Source: Selenomonadaceae bacterium
Lineage (GTDB): Bacteria > Bacillota > Negativicutes > Selenomonadales > Selenomonadaceae
Length of the DNA stretch: 64,000 nt
Direction of reading: 5' to 3'
Assembly: GCA_017518105.1 (NCBI GenBank)
Contig: JAFWWC010000002.1
Location: forward strand, 62,001 to 126,000
Below, in pieces: positions 33,422 through 42,717 of the stretch; the first letter of the stretch is position 1; the number at the start of each line of letters is the position of its first letter. The position numbers were made by a program, and so were the translations under genes. The notes beneath the pieces are model-generated. The model saw only the letters and a program-made list of their open reading frames with translations, was not told the DNA's origin and searched no databases.

Positions 33422-34491
33422 CAAATCCCTCCAGTGACGCAAGGTACGCGCCCAGCCTCGCGAATGATTTTGATAATCTCGTCCTCGTCTAGCCTGCGTG
33501 GTGAAGTCGCGCCTGCATCGTGCAAAATGTTCTCGCGATGAATCGTCCCGTCAATGTCGTTGGCTCCAAAACTCAACGCCACCTGCGCCACCGGAACTGT
33601 TAACATAACCCAATAAGCTTTTATGTTCGGGAAGTTGTCTAGCATGAGCCGCGATATTGCCATAGTCCTTAGGTCGTCCCACATTGTCGTTTGCTTAATC
33701 GTCTTCTCAAGCGCGGTATTCTTCGGCAGGAACGGGAAGCAGATAAAAGTTTGAAAGCCGCCAGTCTCGTCTTGCAGGGTGCGCAAGCGGATTAAGTGTT
33801 CGACGCGTTCAGCTAGCGTCTCAATGTGCCCGTAAAGCATGGAAGCGTTGGTTTTGATTCCGAGCCTGTGCGCCGTGCGTGCGACGTTCAACCACTGGTC
33901 AGCAGTCGCCTTCTTCGGACAAAGAATGTTGCGTACGCGGTCGGTTAAAATCTCCGCGCCGCCGCCCGCGATAGCCTCAAGCCCCGCCGCCTTCAATCGG
34001 ATAAGAATTTCTTCGACGCTCAAGCCAGATATGTTCGCGAAATGCTGAATTTCAACGCCCGTGAAGCCTTTGATATGCAGTCGCGGAAATTTCTCGTGGA
34101 GGACTTCGACAAAGCTTAGATAATGTTCAAAAGTCCAAGTCGGGTGCAAGCCGCTGACGATATGCAAGCCAGATAGGTGCGGGTCGCCGCTCGCCTCCGT
34201 GACAAGTTTAATCGCATCGTCAATCGTCATGGCGTAGGAGCCTTTATCACCGACGCCGCGCCCGAATGCACAGAACTTGCACCGCGCCGCGCATATGTTC
34301 GTTAAGTTCACGTGGCAATTAACGTTGTAGAAAACACGCTCGCCGCAAATTTTCTTCCTAACGTAATCCGCCAAAGCTCCAAGCCAACTAAGCTCATTGC
34401 ACGCGAATAAAAATTCTCCGTCCTCACGGCTGAGACGCTCGCCGCTAAAAACTTTCCGTTCAATCTTCTCAAGCTCTCCTCTTACAAACAA
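33421..34491 (-). CDS. Aminofutalosine synthase-like radical SAM protein (paralogue 1)
   Basis: 356 residues from the TTG at 34491, which follows GGAGGG; an ATG at 34524 lies inside the promoter -10 and cannot be the start. Motifs: CX3CX2C cluster NICAARCKFCAFGR, AIAGGGAEILTDRVRNILCP, THRLGIKTNASMLYGH-type loop and a C-terminal FGANDIDGTIHRENILHDAG signature of the CofH/MqnE group. Role: joins carboxyvinyl-oxybenzoate with SAM in menaquinone synthesis by the futalosine route. It is first in a two-gene operon. Confidence 0.84.
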   Translation of the reverse strand: MFVRGELEKIERKVFSGERLSREDGEFLFACNELSWLGALADYVRKKICGERVFYNVNCHVNLTNICAARCKFCAFGRGVGDKGSYAMTIDDAIKLVTEASGDPHLSGLHIVSGLHPTWTFEHYLSFVEVLHEKFPRLHIKGFTGVEIQHFANISGLSVEEILIRLKAAGLEAIAGGGAEILTDRVRNILCPKKATADQWLNVARTAHRLGIKTNASMLYGHIETLAERVEHLIRLRTLQDETGGFQTFICFPFLPKNTALEKTIKQTTMWDDLRTMAISRLMLDNFPNIKAYWVMLTVPVAQVALSFGANDIDGTIHRENILHDAGATSPRRLDEDEIIKIIREAGRVPCVTGGI

Positions 34492-34523
34492 ACTCTTTCC
34501 CTCCGTTCGATTAGTCGCAAACA

Positions 34524-34552
34524 TTTATAATCAAAAAGCCGAGAGCCGTCAA
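34524..34552 (-). promoter_or_regulatory. Promoter for the futalosine gene pair
   Basis: Minus-strand TTGACG (34547-34552), 17-base spacer, TATAAA (34524-34529). The -35 hexamer lies exactly in the loop of the glpF terminator. Confidence 0.78.
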
Positions 34553-34569
34553 GCTCCCGACTTTTTTTG
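34532..34569. terminator. Bidirectional terminator after glpF
   Basis: Stem GTCGGGAGC/GCTCTCGGC (minus strand; nine pairs, two G-T) at 34538-34561, flanked by five T on the minus side and seven T on the plus side. Confidence 0.82.
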
Positions 34570-34588
34570 TTGCAGAGGAAAAATATTT

Positions 34589-35314
34589 TTACAAGGCACC
34601 GCCAGCAGAAGCGACGATATAAGCAACAGCCGCACCGACGAGAGGACCTACAACCGGAACCCAAGCATAGCCCCAATCGGAGCCGCCTTTACCGGCAATG
34701 GGCAGGATAGCATGAGCAATGCGCGGACCGAGGTCACGAGCGGGATTCATAGCGTAGCCCGTGGGACCGCCGAGCGACAAGCCCAAAGCCACAATCAAGA
34801 TACCGACCAGATAAGGACCAAGCCCCGGAGGAATTGCGCCGACAGGTTTGCCGAAAATCATCCAGATAACGAACATAAGGAAGAACGTCGCGATAGCCTC
34901 GCACAGGAAGTTTGCCATAGGACTGCGGATAGCAGGAGCCGTAGCAAAGACTCCGAGTTTAGCGGCGGGGTCTTCAGTCTCTGCCCAGTGCGGAAGGTAT
35001 GCCAGCCAAACTAGAGCCGAACCGACGATTGCGCCAGCGATTTGAACGGCGGAAGTCGCCAAAAATTGTGCGGGGGTGTAAATGCCGACCATAGTCTTTG
35101 CGAGCGTGACGGCGGGATTTAAATCGCCTTGGGGAGCACCGAGCGTCGTGGCAGTGAAGACGCCGAGCGTAACTGCAAATCCCCAGCCGAACACTATGCA
35201 AATCCAGCCGGCTCCTTGACCTTTGGATTTAGTCAGCGTCATGTTCGCGCAGACGCCAGCACCAAAGACAATCAGAACCATTGTCCCCATAAATTCGCCG
35301 AATAAATTATCCAT
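34589..35314 (-). CDS. glpF: Glycerol facilitator (MIP/aquaporin family)
   Basis: Channel for glycerol entry through the inner membrane. 241 residues, six transmembrane helices plus two half-helices carrying the NPA boxes DLNPAVTLAK and YAMNPARDLGPR; the Asp after the second box (NPARD) is typical of glycerol-conducting members. It follows glpK in the same operon with a 70-base gap, so glycerol is captured on entry by phosphorylation. Confidence 0.94.
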   Translation of the reverse strand: MDNLFGEFMGTMVLIVFGAGVCANMTLTKSKGQGAGWICIVFGWGFAVTLGVFTATTLGAPQGDLNPAVTLAKTMVGIYTPAQFLATSAVQIAGAIVGSALVWLAYLPHWAETEDPAAKLGVFATAPAIRSPMANFLCEAIATFFLMFVIWMIFGKPVGAIPPGLGPYLVGILIVALGLSLGGPTGYAMNPARDLGPRIAHAILPIAGKGGSDWGYAWVPVVGPLVGAAVAYIVASAGGAL

Positions 35315-35384
35315 GAATAATACCTCCTCAAGGAGACGGGAGGCGAGTTCCCGTCCCCGAAAAGTTTTTTTAGACTTGAAACTG

Positions 35385-36881
<1,497 letters not shown>

Positions 36882-36905
36882 TCAAATACCCCTCCTCAAA
36901 ATTTT

Positions 36906-36920
36906 TGAAACGCTTTACCA
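36906..36920. promoter_or_regulatory. Possible catabolite-control (cre-like) site upstream of glpK
   Basis: TGAAACGCTTTACCA resembles the Firmicute CcpA box (TGWAANCGNTNWCA) at about 11 of 14 positions, but the central CG is displaced. Its position, 25 bases before glpK, would suit roadblock repression. Confidence 0.25.
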
Positions 36921-36955
36921 CGAAAAATTTTTCCGAGACATCACCTCCTTAAGTA

Positions 36956-37498
36956 TTATAAGCTTAATAGTTTCGCCTTAGCCGCGATGAATTCTTCTTC
37001 CGTTAGCATTCCAGTCTGTTTAAGAGTTGCTAAACGTTCCAACTTTGCTAACAAATCATCATCTGCCGCTTTGCTGTTCTTAGATAATTTCGGTGTTGCG
37101 TGATTCTCTTTAATCTCAGTTATCATTGCGCGGACGTGCTCAGCAAAAATTTTACAACGTTCTTTGGTAACATAATCTATCTTTGCCTTATTGCCCGCTG
37201 AATAGATAATAATCTCACCGCTAATAAAGCCCGTGCTGTATTGGATGGAAGTTATCTTGTCGTAAGGAAAATCTTCGACGCGCAAGCCCCAGCCCATTCC
37301 CTTGTCGACGAAAACGAGACGTTTATTTGTTGCAACCAAAATGCCGTTGCCATTTGCGTACAAGCCACGAACGATGTCTTGAATAATTTCGTCTTCCCAA
37401 AGAACATTAGGCAACTCCTTAATCTCGCGCTTCGGAAGTTCCTTCAAGTCAATTTTTAAGTCGATAATCTGTTTTTGTACTTGTTCCAAATCGGGCAT
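36956..37498 (-). CDS. PH-domain and SHOCT-domain protein
   Basis: 180 residues, cytoplasmic. The middle (~40-130) is a bacterial PH-like domain (GILVATNKRLVFVDKGMGWG, then EDFPYDKITSIQYSTG); the C-terminus (~150-180) is a SHOCT motif (LLAKLERLATLKQTGMLTEE, then EFIAAKAKLL). This pairing is common in small bacterial proteins of unknown role. It lies directly upstream of the glycerol operon but separated from it by 74 bases; no link is evident. Confidence 0.85.
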   Translation of the reverse strand: MPDLEQVQKQIIDLKIDLKELPKREIKELPNVLWEDEIIQDIVRGLYANGNGILVATNKRLVFVDKGMGWGLRVEDFPYDKITSIQYSTGFISGEIIIYSAGNKAKIDYVTKERCKIFAEHVRAMITEIKENHATPKLSKNSKAADDDLLAKLERLATLKQTGMLTEEEFIAAKAKLLSL

Positions 37499-37516
37499 GT
37501 AAGCTCACCTCCTCAA

Positions 37517-37765
37517 TCAATCGTCCTTCACGACGAAGATAATAACCTTGTCGTCCTCAATTTTAGCGATGATTCGATAGTCTCCGACGCAATACCGCCA
37601 ATAGACTTCCTATTCGCCGCTTAATGCCTTGCCAACCCGACGAGGATTTTCGCAACCCTCAAGATTTTCTTTAAGCCAATTTACTATACGCCTCTGAACT
37701 GTGGAATCCATCTTCTTTAATTTCTTGCGAGCGGCGGACGACATCTTCACTTTGTACGATTTCAT
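37517..37765 (-). pseudogene. RelE/ParE-like toxin with a premature stop
   Basis: 82-codon minus-strand frame beginning MKSYKVKMSSAARKKLKKMD and ending in YRIIAKIEDDKVIIFVVKDD, the typical layout of a RelE/ParE mRNA interferase (N-terminal helix pair, then WRYCVGDYRIIA strand motif). Codon 52 is TAG (37610-37612), in the usual ALSGEL.G.WRY turn, which should truncate the protein and remove the catalytic strands. It follows the decayed antitoxin. It is probably non-functional unless the stop is suppressed or a sequencing error. Confidence 0.72.
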
Positions 37766-37984
37766 TTAACCCCAACTCCGATTCAATTTCCTCAAGACTA
37801 TACGTCACCGGATTTTTCAAGTACTCCGCATAAGCCGCGTTCGCGTCGCGAATATCCTCATCGTCTTCCAGGCGGTCTAGTGCTACTTGCTTAACATATT
37901 CCGACAGGCTGATACTTTTTTAGCCGCAAAGCCTTTCATCATTTTAATAGCCTCGTCATTAAAAGTCAAAGTAACTTCGACCAT
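37766..37984 (-). pseudogene. RelB-like antitoxin with frameshift
   Basis: The ATG at 37984 follows AAGGAGC and opens MVEVTLTFNDEAIKMMKGFA. After a run of six A (37916-37921 on the plus strand as T) the frame breaks; a one-base shift restores SISLSEYVKQVALDRLEDDE and KNPVTYSLEEIESELGL, which match the ribbon-helix-helix RelB/DUF6290 antitoxins that precede RelE toxins. A single-base deletion at the A tract explains it. Together with the toxin nonsense codon, both halves of this module are broken. Confidence 0.7.
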
Positions 37985-38005
37985 TGTAATCGTGCTCCTT
38001 TTTCG

Positions 38006-38386
38006 TCACAGCGTATAGCGCGAAAGCTCTTCCACCTCGACGCCCACCGCTTTTATCTTGAGCCGATAATAAATATCTTCAGGCTCTAAATATTCAACTG
38101 CAACGATGATTAAATTTCCGTCGTCGTAATTGCCCAAAAGGATTTCGCTGTCGAGTTCATCGGAAAAAATTCTGCCGGCAATATCATCGTCATATTCAAA
38201 GCGCGAAACGTTCTTGAACGTCACACGGATTAAACCGTTCTTTGGCTCGTCCTTATTATACCACGGTTGCCACCAGAAGCAGAACTCGATTATCAGCGTG
38301 AGAACTTTTTTATCGGCGTCGAAGTCAACCTTCTCAATGCTGCTGTCGTGCAGATAATATCTTTCCACGAATTCAAGCGGCGTCAT
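38006..38386 (-). CDS. Hypothetical acidic protein
   Basis: 126 residues. It begins MTPLEFVERYYLHDSSIEKV, a YxLHDSxIxxV pattern seen in several small beta-rich proteins of unknown function, followed by IEFCFWWQPWYNKDEPKNG and alternating strands. No signal peptide. It overlaps the upstream flavin-type oxidase gene by four bases, so it is the end of the pnp operon. I do not recognise a function. Confidence 0.72.
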   Translation of the reverse strand: MTPLEFVERYYLHDSSIEKVDFDADKKVLTLIIEFCFWWQPWYNKDEPKNGLIRVTFKNVSRFEYDDDIAGRIFSDELDSEILLGNYDDGNLIIVAVEYLEPEDIYYRLKIKAVGVEVEELSRYTL

Positions 38387-38883
38387 TTAAAATCACCGCG
38401 CCTAACCAGTTCGCGAGCCGCCTTGCCCGTCAAATGTTCAATCGTCATCACGGGCACAACCAACGCACTCAACCTGCTTAACTCTTTGGCGCGACGAGCA
38501 AGGCTTGCCGTCGACGAATACTTATCGGCTAAGAGTTCCAGCCCGCGCAATTTATCGGGGTCGGCGTCGTCCTCAATAATTCTTATCCGCCCGAAGGCAA
38601 TCGCGCTACTAAAATACGTCGTGAACTCTTCGGCAACAACTTCATGACGGTCGACGACGCAGAACGAAACTTTATCATTGCTCCTAATGGCGTCGAGTTT
38701 GTGACCGGTCTTGGCACTGTGGAAATAAATCTTGTTGCCTTCCACGGCGTAATTAATCGGCACGGCATAAGCGTAGCCCTCGTCGCCAGAAAGAGCCAAT
38801 ACCCCGAATTCGCCTTCACGCAAAATCTTTTCCGCCGTTTCCCGCGACAAGACTTGTTTACTGCGCCGCATTTCCCTGAACAT
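38383..38883 (-). CDS. Pyridoxamine 5'-phosphate oxidase-like (NimA-type) flavoprotein
   Basis: 166-residue split-barrel protein: MFREMRRSKQVLSRETAEKI, then GVLALSGDEGYAYAVPINYA, IYFHSAKTGHKLDAIRSND and VSFCVVDR, typical of the PNPOx-like NimA/5-nitroimidazole reductase group that binds FMN. The usual substrate is unknown in most members. The ATG is 14 bases after the previous stop; overlap with the next gene supports one operon with pnp. Confidence 0.87.
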   Translation of the reverse strand: MFREMRRSKQVLSRETAEKILREGEFGVLALSGDEGYAYAVPINYAVEGNKIYFHSAKTGHKLDAIRSNDKVSFCVVDRHEVVAEEFTTYFSSAIAFGRIRIIEDDADPDKLRGLELLADKYSSTASLARRAKELSRLSALVVPVMTIEHLTGKAARELVRRGDFK

Positions 38884-38896
38884 GAACTAGCCCTCC

Positions 38897-39274
38897 TTAG
38901 GCACTGACGCCCTTGCGAATCAACTTCGAGAGCTTATCGGTCTCCTTTTCCACGCTGTCAATCTTTGTGACCTCGTAGCGGCAATCCATGAGCATCTTAA
39001 TCGCCATGTCGATTTTCCTAAGCGTGAAGTCCTCTTCGTTATCGGCGAGCTTCTTTAGCGATTGGCAACAACTCTTCAGTAGCTCCGCTTTCAACTTCGC
39101 ACGATACTTTTTGCGGTTTGCAATCTCGGCAATCAAACTCTCCAGCTGTTCAATCGAGTTAATCGCCGCCATGAAATCGTACTTCATCTGCGGGGAAAGC
39201 GGTGCCTCCATGTCGTCAGCGTCCATGATTATGCCGCTTTCCACCACTTCCTTAAACCTGTCTACCGTTGCCAA
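38897..39274 (-). CDS. Hypothetical helical protein in the pnp operon
   Basis: 125 residues, mainly alpha-helical and highly charged. The TTG start follows GAGGAGGG at 17 bases from the pnp stop. Middle segment SIEQLESLIAEIANRKKYRA and CCQSLKKLADNEEDFTLRK suggest coiled-coil packing; two adjacent cysteines occur. No domain recognised. Confidence 0.72.
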   Translation of the reverse strand: MATVDRFKEVVESGIIMDADDMEAPLSPQMKYDFMAAINSIEQLESLIAEIANRKKYRAKLKAELLKSCCQSLKKLADNEEDFTLRKIDMAIKMLMDCRYEVTKIDSVEKETDKLSKLIRKGVSA

Positions 39275-39290
39275 TTTAAACCCTCCTCAA

Positions 39291-41585
39291 CTATCTGTCG
39301 CGTCTGCGTCTGCCGTCACGAGCATTCTTTAAATCTCTTAGGTCTTTAATCGTCCGCGAATCGCTACGAGGTCTATCGCTACGCGGGCGGTCAAAATTTT
39401 TCTGATAGCCACTGCCGCCCCGTTGACGGTCGTCATTGCCCCTAGGCGGTCTATTGTCATTGCGCGGGCGGTCGAAGGTCTTCGGCTTAGGGTTATCTCC
39501 TTCGAGCAGGGCGCGATGACTTGCATTGATTCTGCCCTTGTCGTCAATCTCGGTTATCTTGACTTTGAGGCGGTCGCCAACCTTAACGGCGTCTTCGACA
39601 GTCGGAATCCTCTTATCGGACAGCTGCGAGATATGGCACATTGCCTCCTTGCCGAAAGAGATTTCCACAAACGCGCCCGTTGGCATAATCCGAGTAACTG
39701 GACCTTCGTAAACGTCGCCAACCTTAACCTCGCGCACAATCTGTTCAATAATCTCAATGGCGCGGTCAATGCCCTCAACGCTACGGCTCGTCACGAAAAC
39801 ATTTCCGTCGTCGTTAATGTCAATGTCAACGCCCGTTTCCTCGATAATGCGATTGATAATCTTGCCGCCCGTGCCAATGACTTCACGAATCTTATCAACG
39901 GCAATCTTCATGGTGCGGACGCGTGGTGCATACGGCGACAAGTCTGCGGCGGGCTCGCTGATGACTTCAAGCATTTTGCCTAAGATAAAACTTCTGCCGC
40001 GCTTAGCTTGAGCCAATGCATCGCTTAGAATTTCTCTTGAAATGCCTGCGACCTTTATATCCATTTGAATCGCCGTGACGCCTTCGGTTGTGCCAGCAAC
40101 TTTAAAGTCCATGTCGCCGAGCGCGTCTTCCATGCCTTGAATATCCGTTAGTATCGTGTGCGCGTCGCCGTCCTTGACCAGACCCATTGCCACGCCGCTA
40201 ACAGGACGCTTAATCGGAACGCCCGCTTGCATTAGGCTTAACGTACTGCCGCAAACGCTACCCATTGAACTGGAGCCGTTGCTTTCCAAAACCTCCGAGA
40301 CAAGCCGAATCGTATAAGGGAACTCTTCAATCGACGGGATAACCGGGACGAGTGCGCGTTCGGCAAGTGCCCCGTGCCCAATCTCGCGGCGACCGGGACT
40401 GCGGGCAGGTCTTGCCTCGCCGACGCTGTAGCCGGGGAAATTGTAATGGTGTATGTAATGCTTCGTATATTCGGGTTCGAGTCCGTCAATAATCTGTTCG
40501 TCGCCGATTGCGCCAAGCGTCGTTATCGTCAAAACTTGCGTCTGCCCCCGCGTAAACAATCCTGAGCCGTGCGTCCTAGCGAACAATCCTACTTCGCAAC
40601 TAATCGGGCGGACTTCCTCAAGCTCGCGACCATCGGGGCGAATCTTTTCATGCGTTATCATCTTGCGGACGACTTCTTTTTCCACCGTATGGAAGACTGC
40701 GCCAATATCTTTCTCGGCGTTGGGATAATCTTCGGCGGGGAATTTCTCCTTGAGTGCCTCGACGACTTCAGCTTTGACTTCATCGAGTGCCGCCTCTCGT
40801 GCCAGCTTGTCGGGATTGCGAACGACTTTATCAATCTTATCCGTTGCAAGCTCCCGAACCGCCTTATCAATATCCTCGTCGGGCTGAAATAGTGTTACGT
40901 CCTCTTTCTCTTTGCCGACTGCCGCTTTAATCTCCTCTTGGAAGGCGACGATTTTTTTTATCTCCTCGTGTCCAAAAAGTATCGCCTCAAGCACGACTTC
41001 TTCAGGCAATTCCTTGACGCCTGCCTCAACCATCATGACTGCATCGGCGGAACCTGCAACGATTAAATCCATTTCTGAGGCGTCGAGTTGCTCCTTAGTC
41101 GGGTTGATGATGAATTCGCCGTTAATGCGTCCGACGTGCACGCCCGCAATCGGGCCGCCAAAGGGAATGTCGCTGACACTTAGCGCACAGCTCGCGCCAA
41201 TCATGCCGGCGATTTCGGGCGCGTTGTCCTCGTCGAAGCAAATAACCGTCGCGATAATCTGCACGTCATTGCGGAAGCCGTCAGGAAACAGCGGTCTAAT
41301 CGGGCGGTCAATCAGTCGGCTCTTTAGAATTGCGCTTGTCTGCGGACGACCCTCGCGCTTGATGAAGCCTCCGGGGATTTTGCCCGCCGAATACATCTTC
41401 TCTTCGTAGTCGACAGTCAGCGGGAAGAAGTCGACGCCCTCTCTAGGCTCAGCGGACATCGTCGCCGCAACCAATACCGCCGTGTCGCCGTAGCGGACGA
41501 GAACCGCCCCATTTGCCTGCTTAGCCATCTTGCCGTGCTCAACGATTAATTTTCTGCCGCCGAGTTCCATTTCAAAAGTATCCAA
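39291..41585 (-). CDS. pnp: Polynucleotide phosphorylase
   Basis: Phosphate-dependent 3'-5' exoribonuclease of RNA turnover. 764 residues, start TTG with AGGAGG nine bases upstream. Two RNase PH domains (ending ...[10 protein letters not shown]; the second carries [20 protein letters not shown] and [13 protein letters not shown]), then KH ([20 protein letters not shown]) and S1 ([20 protein letters not shown]). The last ~75 residues are a long disordered Arg/Asp/Gly-rich tail ([12 protein letters not shown], then repeated RPRSD units), longer than in most homologues. RNase Y, its usual partner, is also encoded here. Confidence 0.97.
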   Translation of the reverse strand: MDTFEMELGGRKLIVEHGKMAKQANGAVLVRYGDTAVLVAATMSAEPREGVDFFPLTVDYEEKMYSAGKIPGGFIKREGRPQTSAILKSRLIDRPIRPLFPDGFRNDVQIIATVICFDEDNAPEIAGMIGASCALSVSDIPFGGPIAGVHVGRINGEFIINPTKEQLDASEMDLIVAGSADAVMMVEAGVKELPEEVVLEAILFGHEEIKKIVAFQEEIKAAVGKEKEDVTLFQPDEDIDKAVRELATDKIDKVVRNPDKLAREAALDEVKAEVVEALKEKFPAEDYPNAEKDIGAVFHTVEKEVVRKMITHEKIRPDGRELEEVRPISCEVGLFARTHGSGLFTRGQTQVLTITTLGAIGDEQIIDGLEPEYTKHYIHHYNFPGYSVGEARPARSPGRREIGHGALAERALVPVIPSIEEFPYTIRLVSEVLESNGSSSMGSVCGSTLSLMQAGVPIKRPVSGVAMGLVKDGDAHTILTDIQGMEDALGDMDFKVAGTTEGVTAIQMDIKVAGISREILSDALAQAKRGRSFILGKMLEVISEPAADLSPYAPRVRTMKIAVDKIREVIGTGGKIINRIIEETGVDIDINDDGNVFVTSRSVEGIDRAIEIIEQIVREVKVGDVYEGPVTRIMPTGAFVEISFGKEAMCHISQLSDKRIPTVEDAVKVGDRLKVKITEIDDKGRINASHRALLEGDNPKPKTFDRPRNDNRPPRGNDDRQRGGSGYQKNFDRPRSDRPRSDSRTIKDLRDLKNARDGRRRRDR

Positions 41586-41698
41586 AGCTTTTTCCTCCTA
41601 ATCATTTATCACGCCGCTAACTTTCGACACGAATATATTTTTTCCTGTACAAGCCGCCTTGCTTTTGATAACCTTGTTCCTCGAAAGGAGTTGATAGC

Positions 41699-42715
41699 TT
41701 GAAAAATTTATTTGGACTGACACTAGCCGAACTGGAGACAGAGCTTAAAGACTTGCCAAAGTTCAGAGCAAAGCAAATCGCCGCGCACATTTACAAGCAC
41801 GGGCTGAAGTCCTTCGACGAGATGAACGACTTGCCCAAAGTTTTACGAATTGAACTGGCGGAGCGATACGAGATTAAAGCCGCCGAACTTTTGAAGCGTC
41901 TGGACTCGGCTGACGGCTTGACGACAAAATTTTTACTCGGTTTGGCGGACGGGGCGGCGATTGAAGTTGTCCTCATGCGTCACGATTACGGCGATAGCGT
42001 CTGCATATCAAGCCAAGTCGGTTGCCAAATGGGTTGCAAGTTCTGCGCCTCGACGCTTAAAGGTCTCGAACGGAATTTGACGGCGGCGGAGATGCTCGGC
42101 GAAATTTTTTTTGTCAATGAAGTCCTCGGAAAGGTCGTTGATTCAATCGTAGTCATGGGCACGGGCGAACCGCTGATGAATTACGACGAACTGATTAAAA
42201 TGCTCCGCCTCCTGCACGAGGATTACTGCTTGGGGCTTAGTTATCGCAAAGTCACTATCTCGACTTGCGGCATTGTCCCCGCCATAAAAAAATTACGCGA
42301 CGAGAAAATTCCCGTTACGTTATCAATCTCATTGCACGCCCCTGACGATAACTTGCGTTCTGCCCTTATGCCGATTAACTCTGCGTTCGGCTTGAAGAGT
42401 CTGCTTGCCGCGGGTGATGATTATGCCCAATCGACTGGGCGGCGTGTCACCTACGAATATATTTTGCTCGGCGGCGTCAACGACACGGAGGAGCACGCCC
42501 GCCGCCTTGCCAAAATCTTGAGCGGGCAACTCGCCAATGTCAATCTGATTCCGTTTAATCCCATCGTGGAAAGGACTTTCAGCCCGCCGACGAATCACGC
42601 CGTTAAAAAGTTCTTCCACTTCCTGAACACGCACGGCATTAACGCAACCATACGCAAGGAGATGGGAGCCGATGTCAACGCCGCTTGCGGTCAGCTAAAA
42701 GCAAATTGGAAGTGA
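41699..42715 (+). CDS. rlmN: Dual-specificity RNA methyltransferase RlmN
   Basis: Radical SAM enzyme methylating C2 of A2503 in 23S rRNA and A37 in some tRNAs. 338 residues; cluster motif CX3CX2C in SSQVGCQMGCKFCASTLKGL, then VVMGTGEPLMNYDEL and VTLSISLHAPDDNLRS, and the C-terminal catalytic Cys in GADVNAACGQL. TTG start eight bases after AAAGGAG. It converges on the RTX gene with two bases between stops. Confidence 0.95.
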   Translation: MKNLFGLTLAELETELKDLPKFRAKQIAAHIYKHGLKSFDEMNDLPKVLRIELAERYEIKAAELLKRLDSADGLTTKFLLGLADGAAIEVVLMRHDYGDSVCISSQVGCQMGCKFCASTLKGLERNLTAAEMLGEIFFVNEVLGKVVDSIVVMGTGEPLMNYDELIKMLRLLHEDYCLGLSYRKVTISTCGIVPAIKKLRDEKIPVTLSISLHAPDDNLRSALMPINSAFGLKSLLAAGDDYAQSTGRRVTYEYILLGGVNDTEEHARRLAKILSGQLANVNLIPFNPIVERTFSPPTNHAVKKFFHFLNTHGINATIRKEMGADVNAACGQLKANWK

Positions 42716-42717
42716 AC

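Noticed and set aside
34397-35014. 205-codon plus-strand frame across glpF and the mqn promoter
   Set aside because: Antisense to clear genes and spans a terminator; composition is not protein-like.
36906-36920. Firm CcpA (cre) site before glpK
   Set aside because: Centre does not match the consensus CG spacing; kept only as a low-confidence feature.
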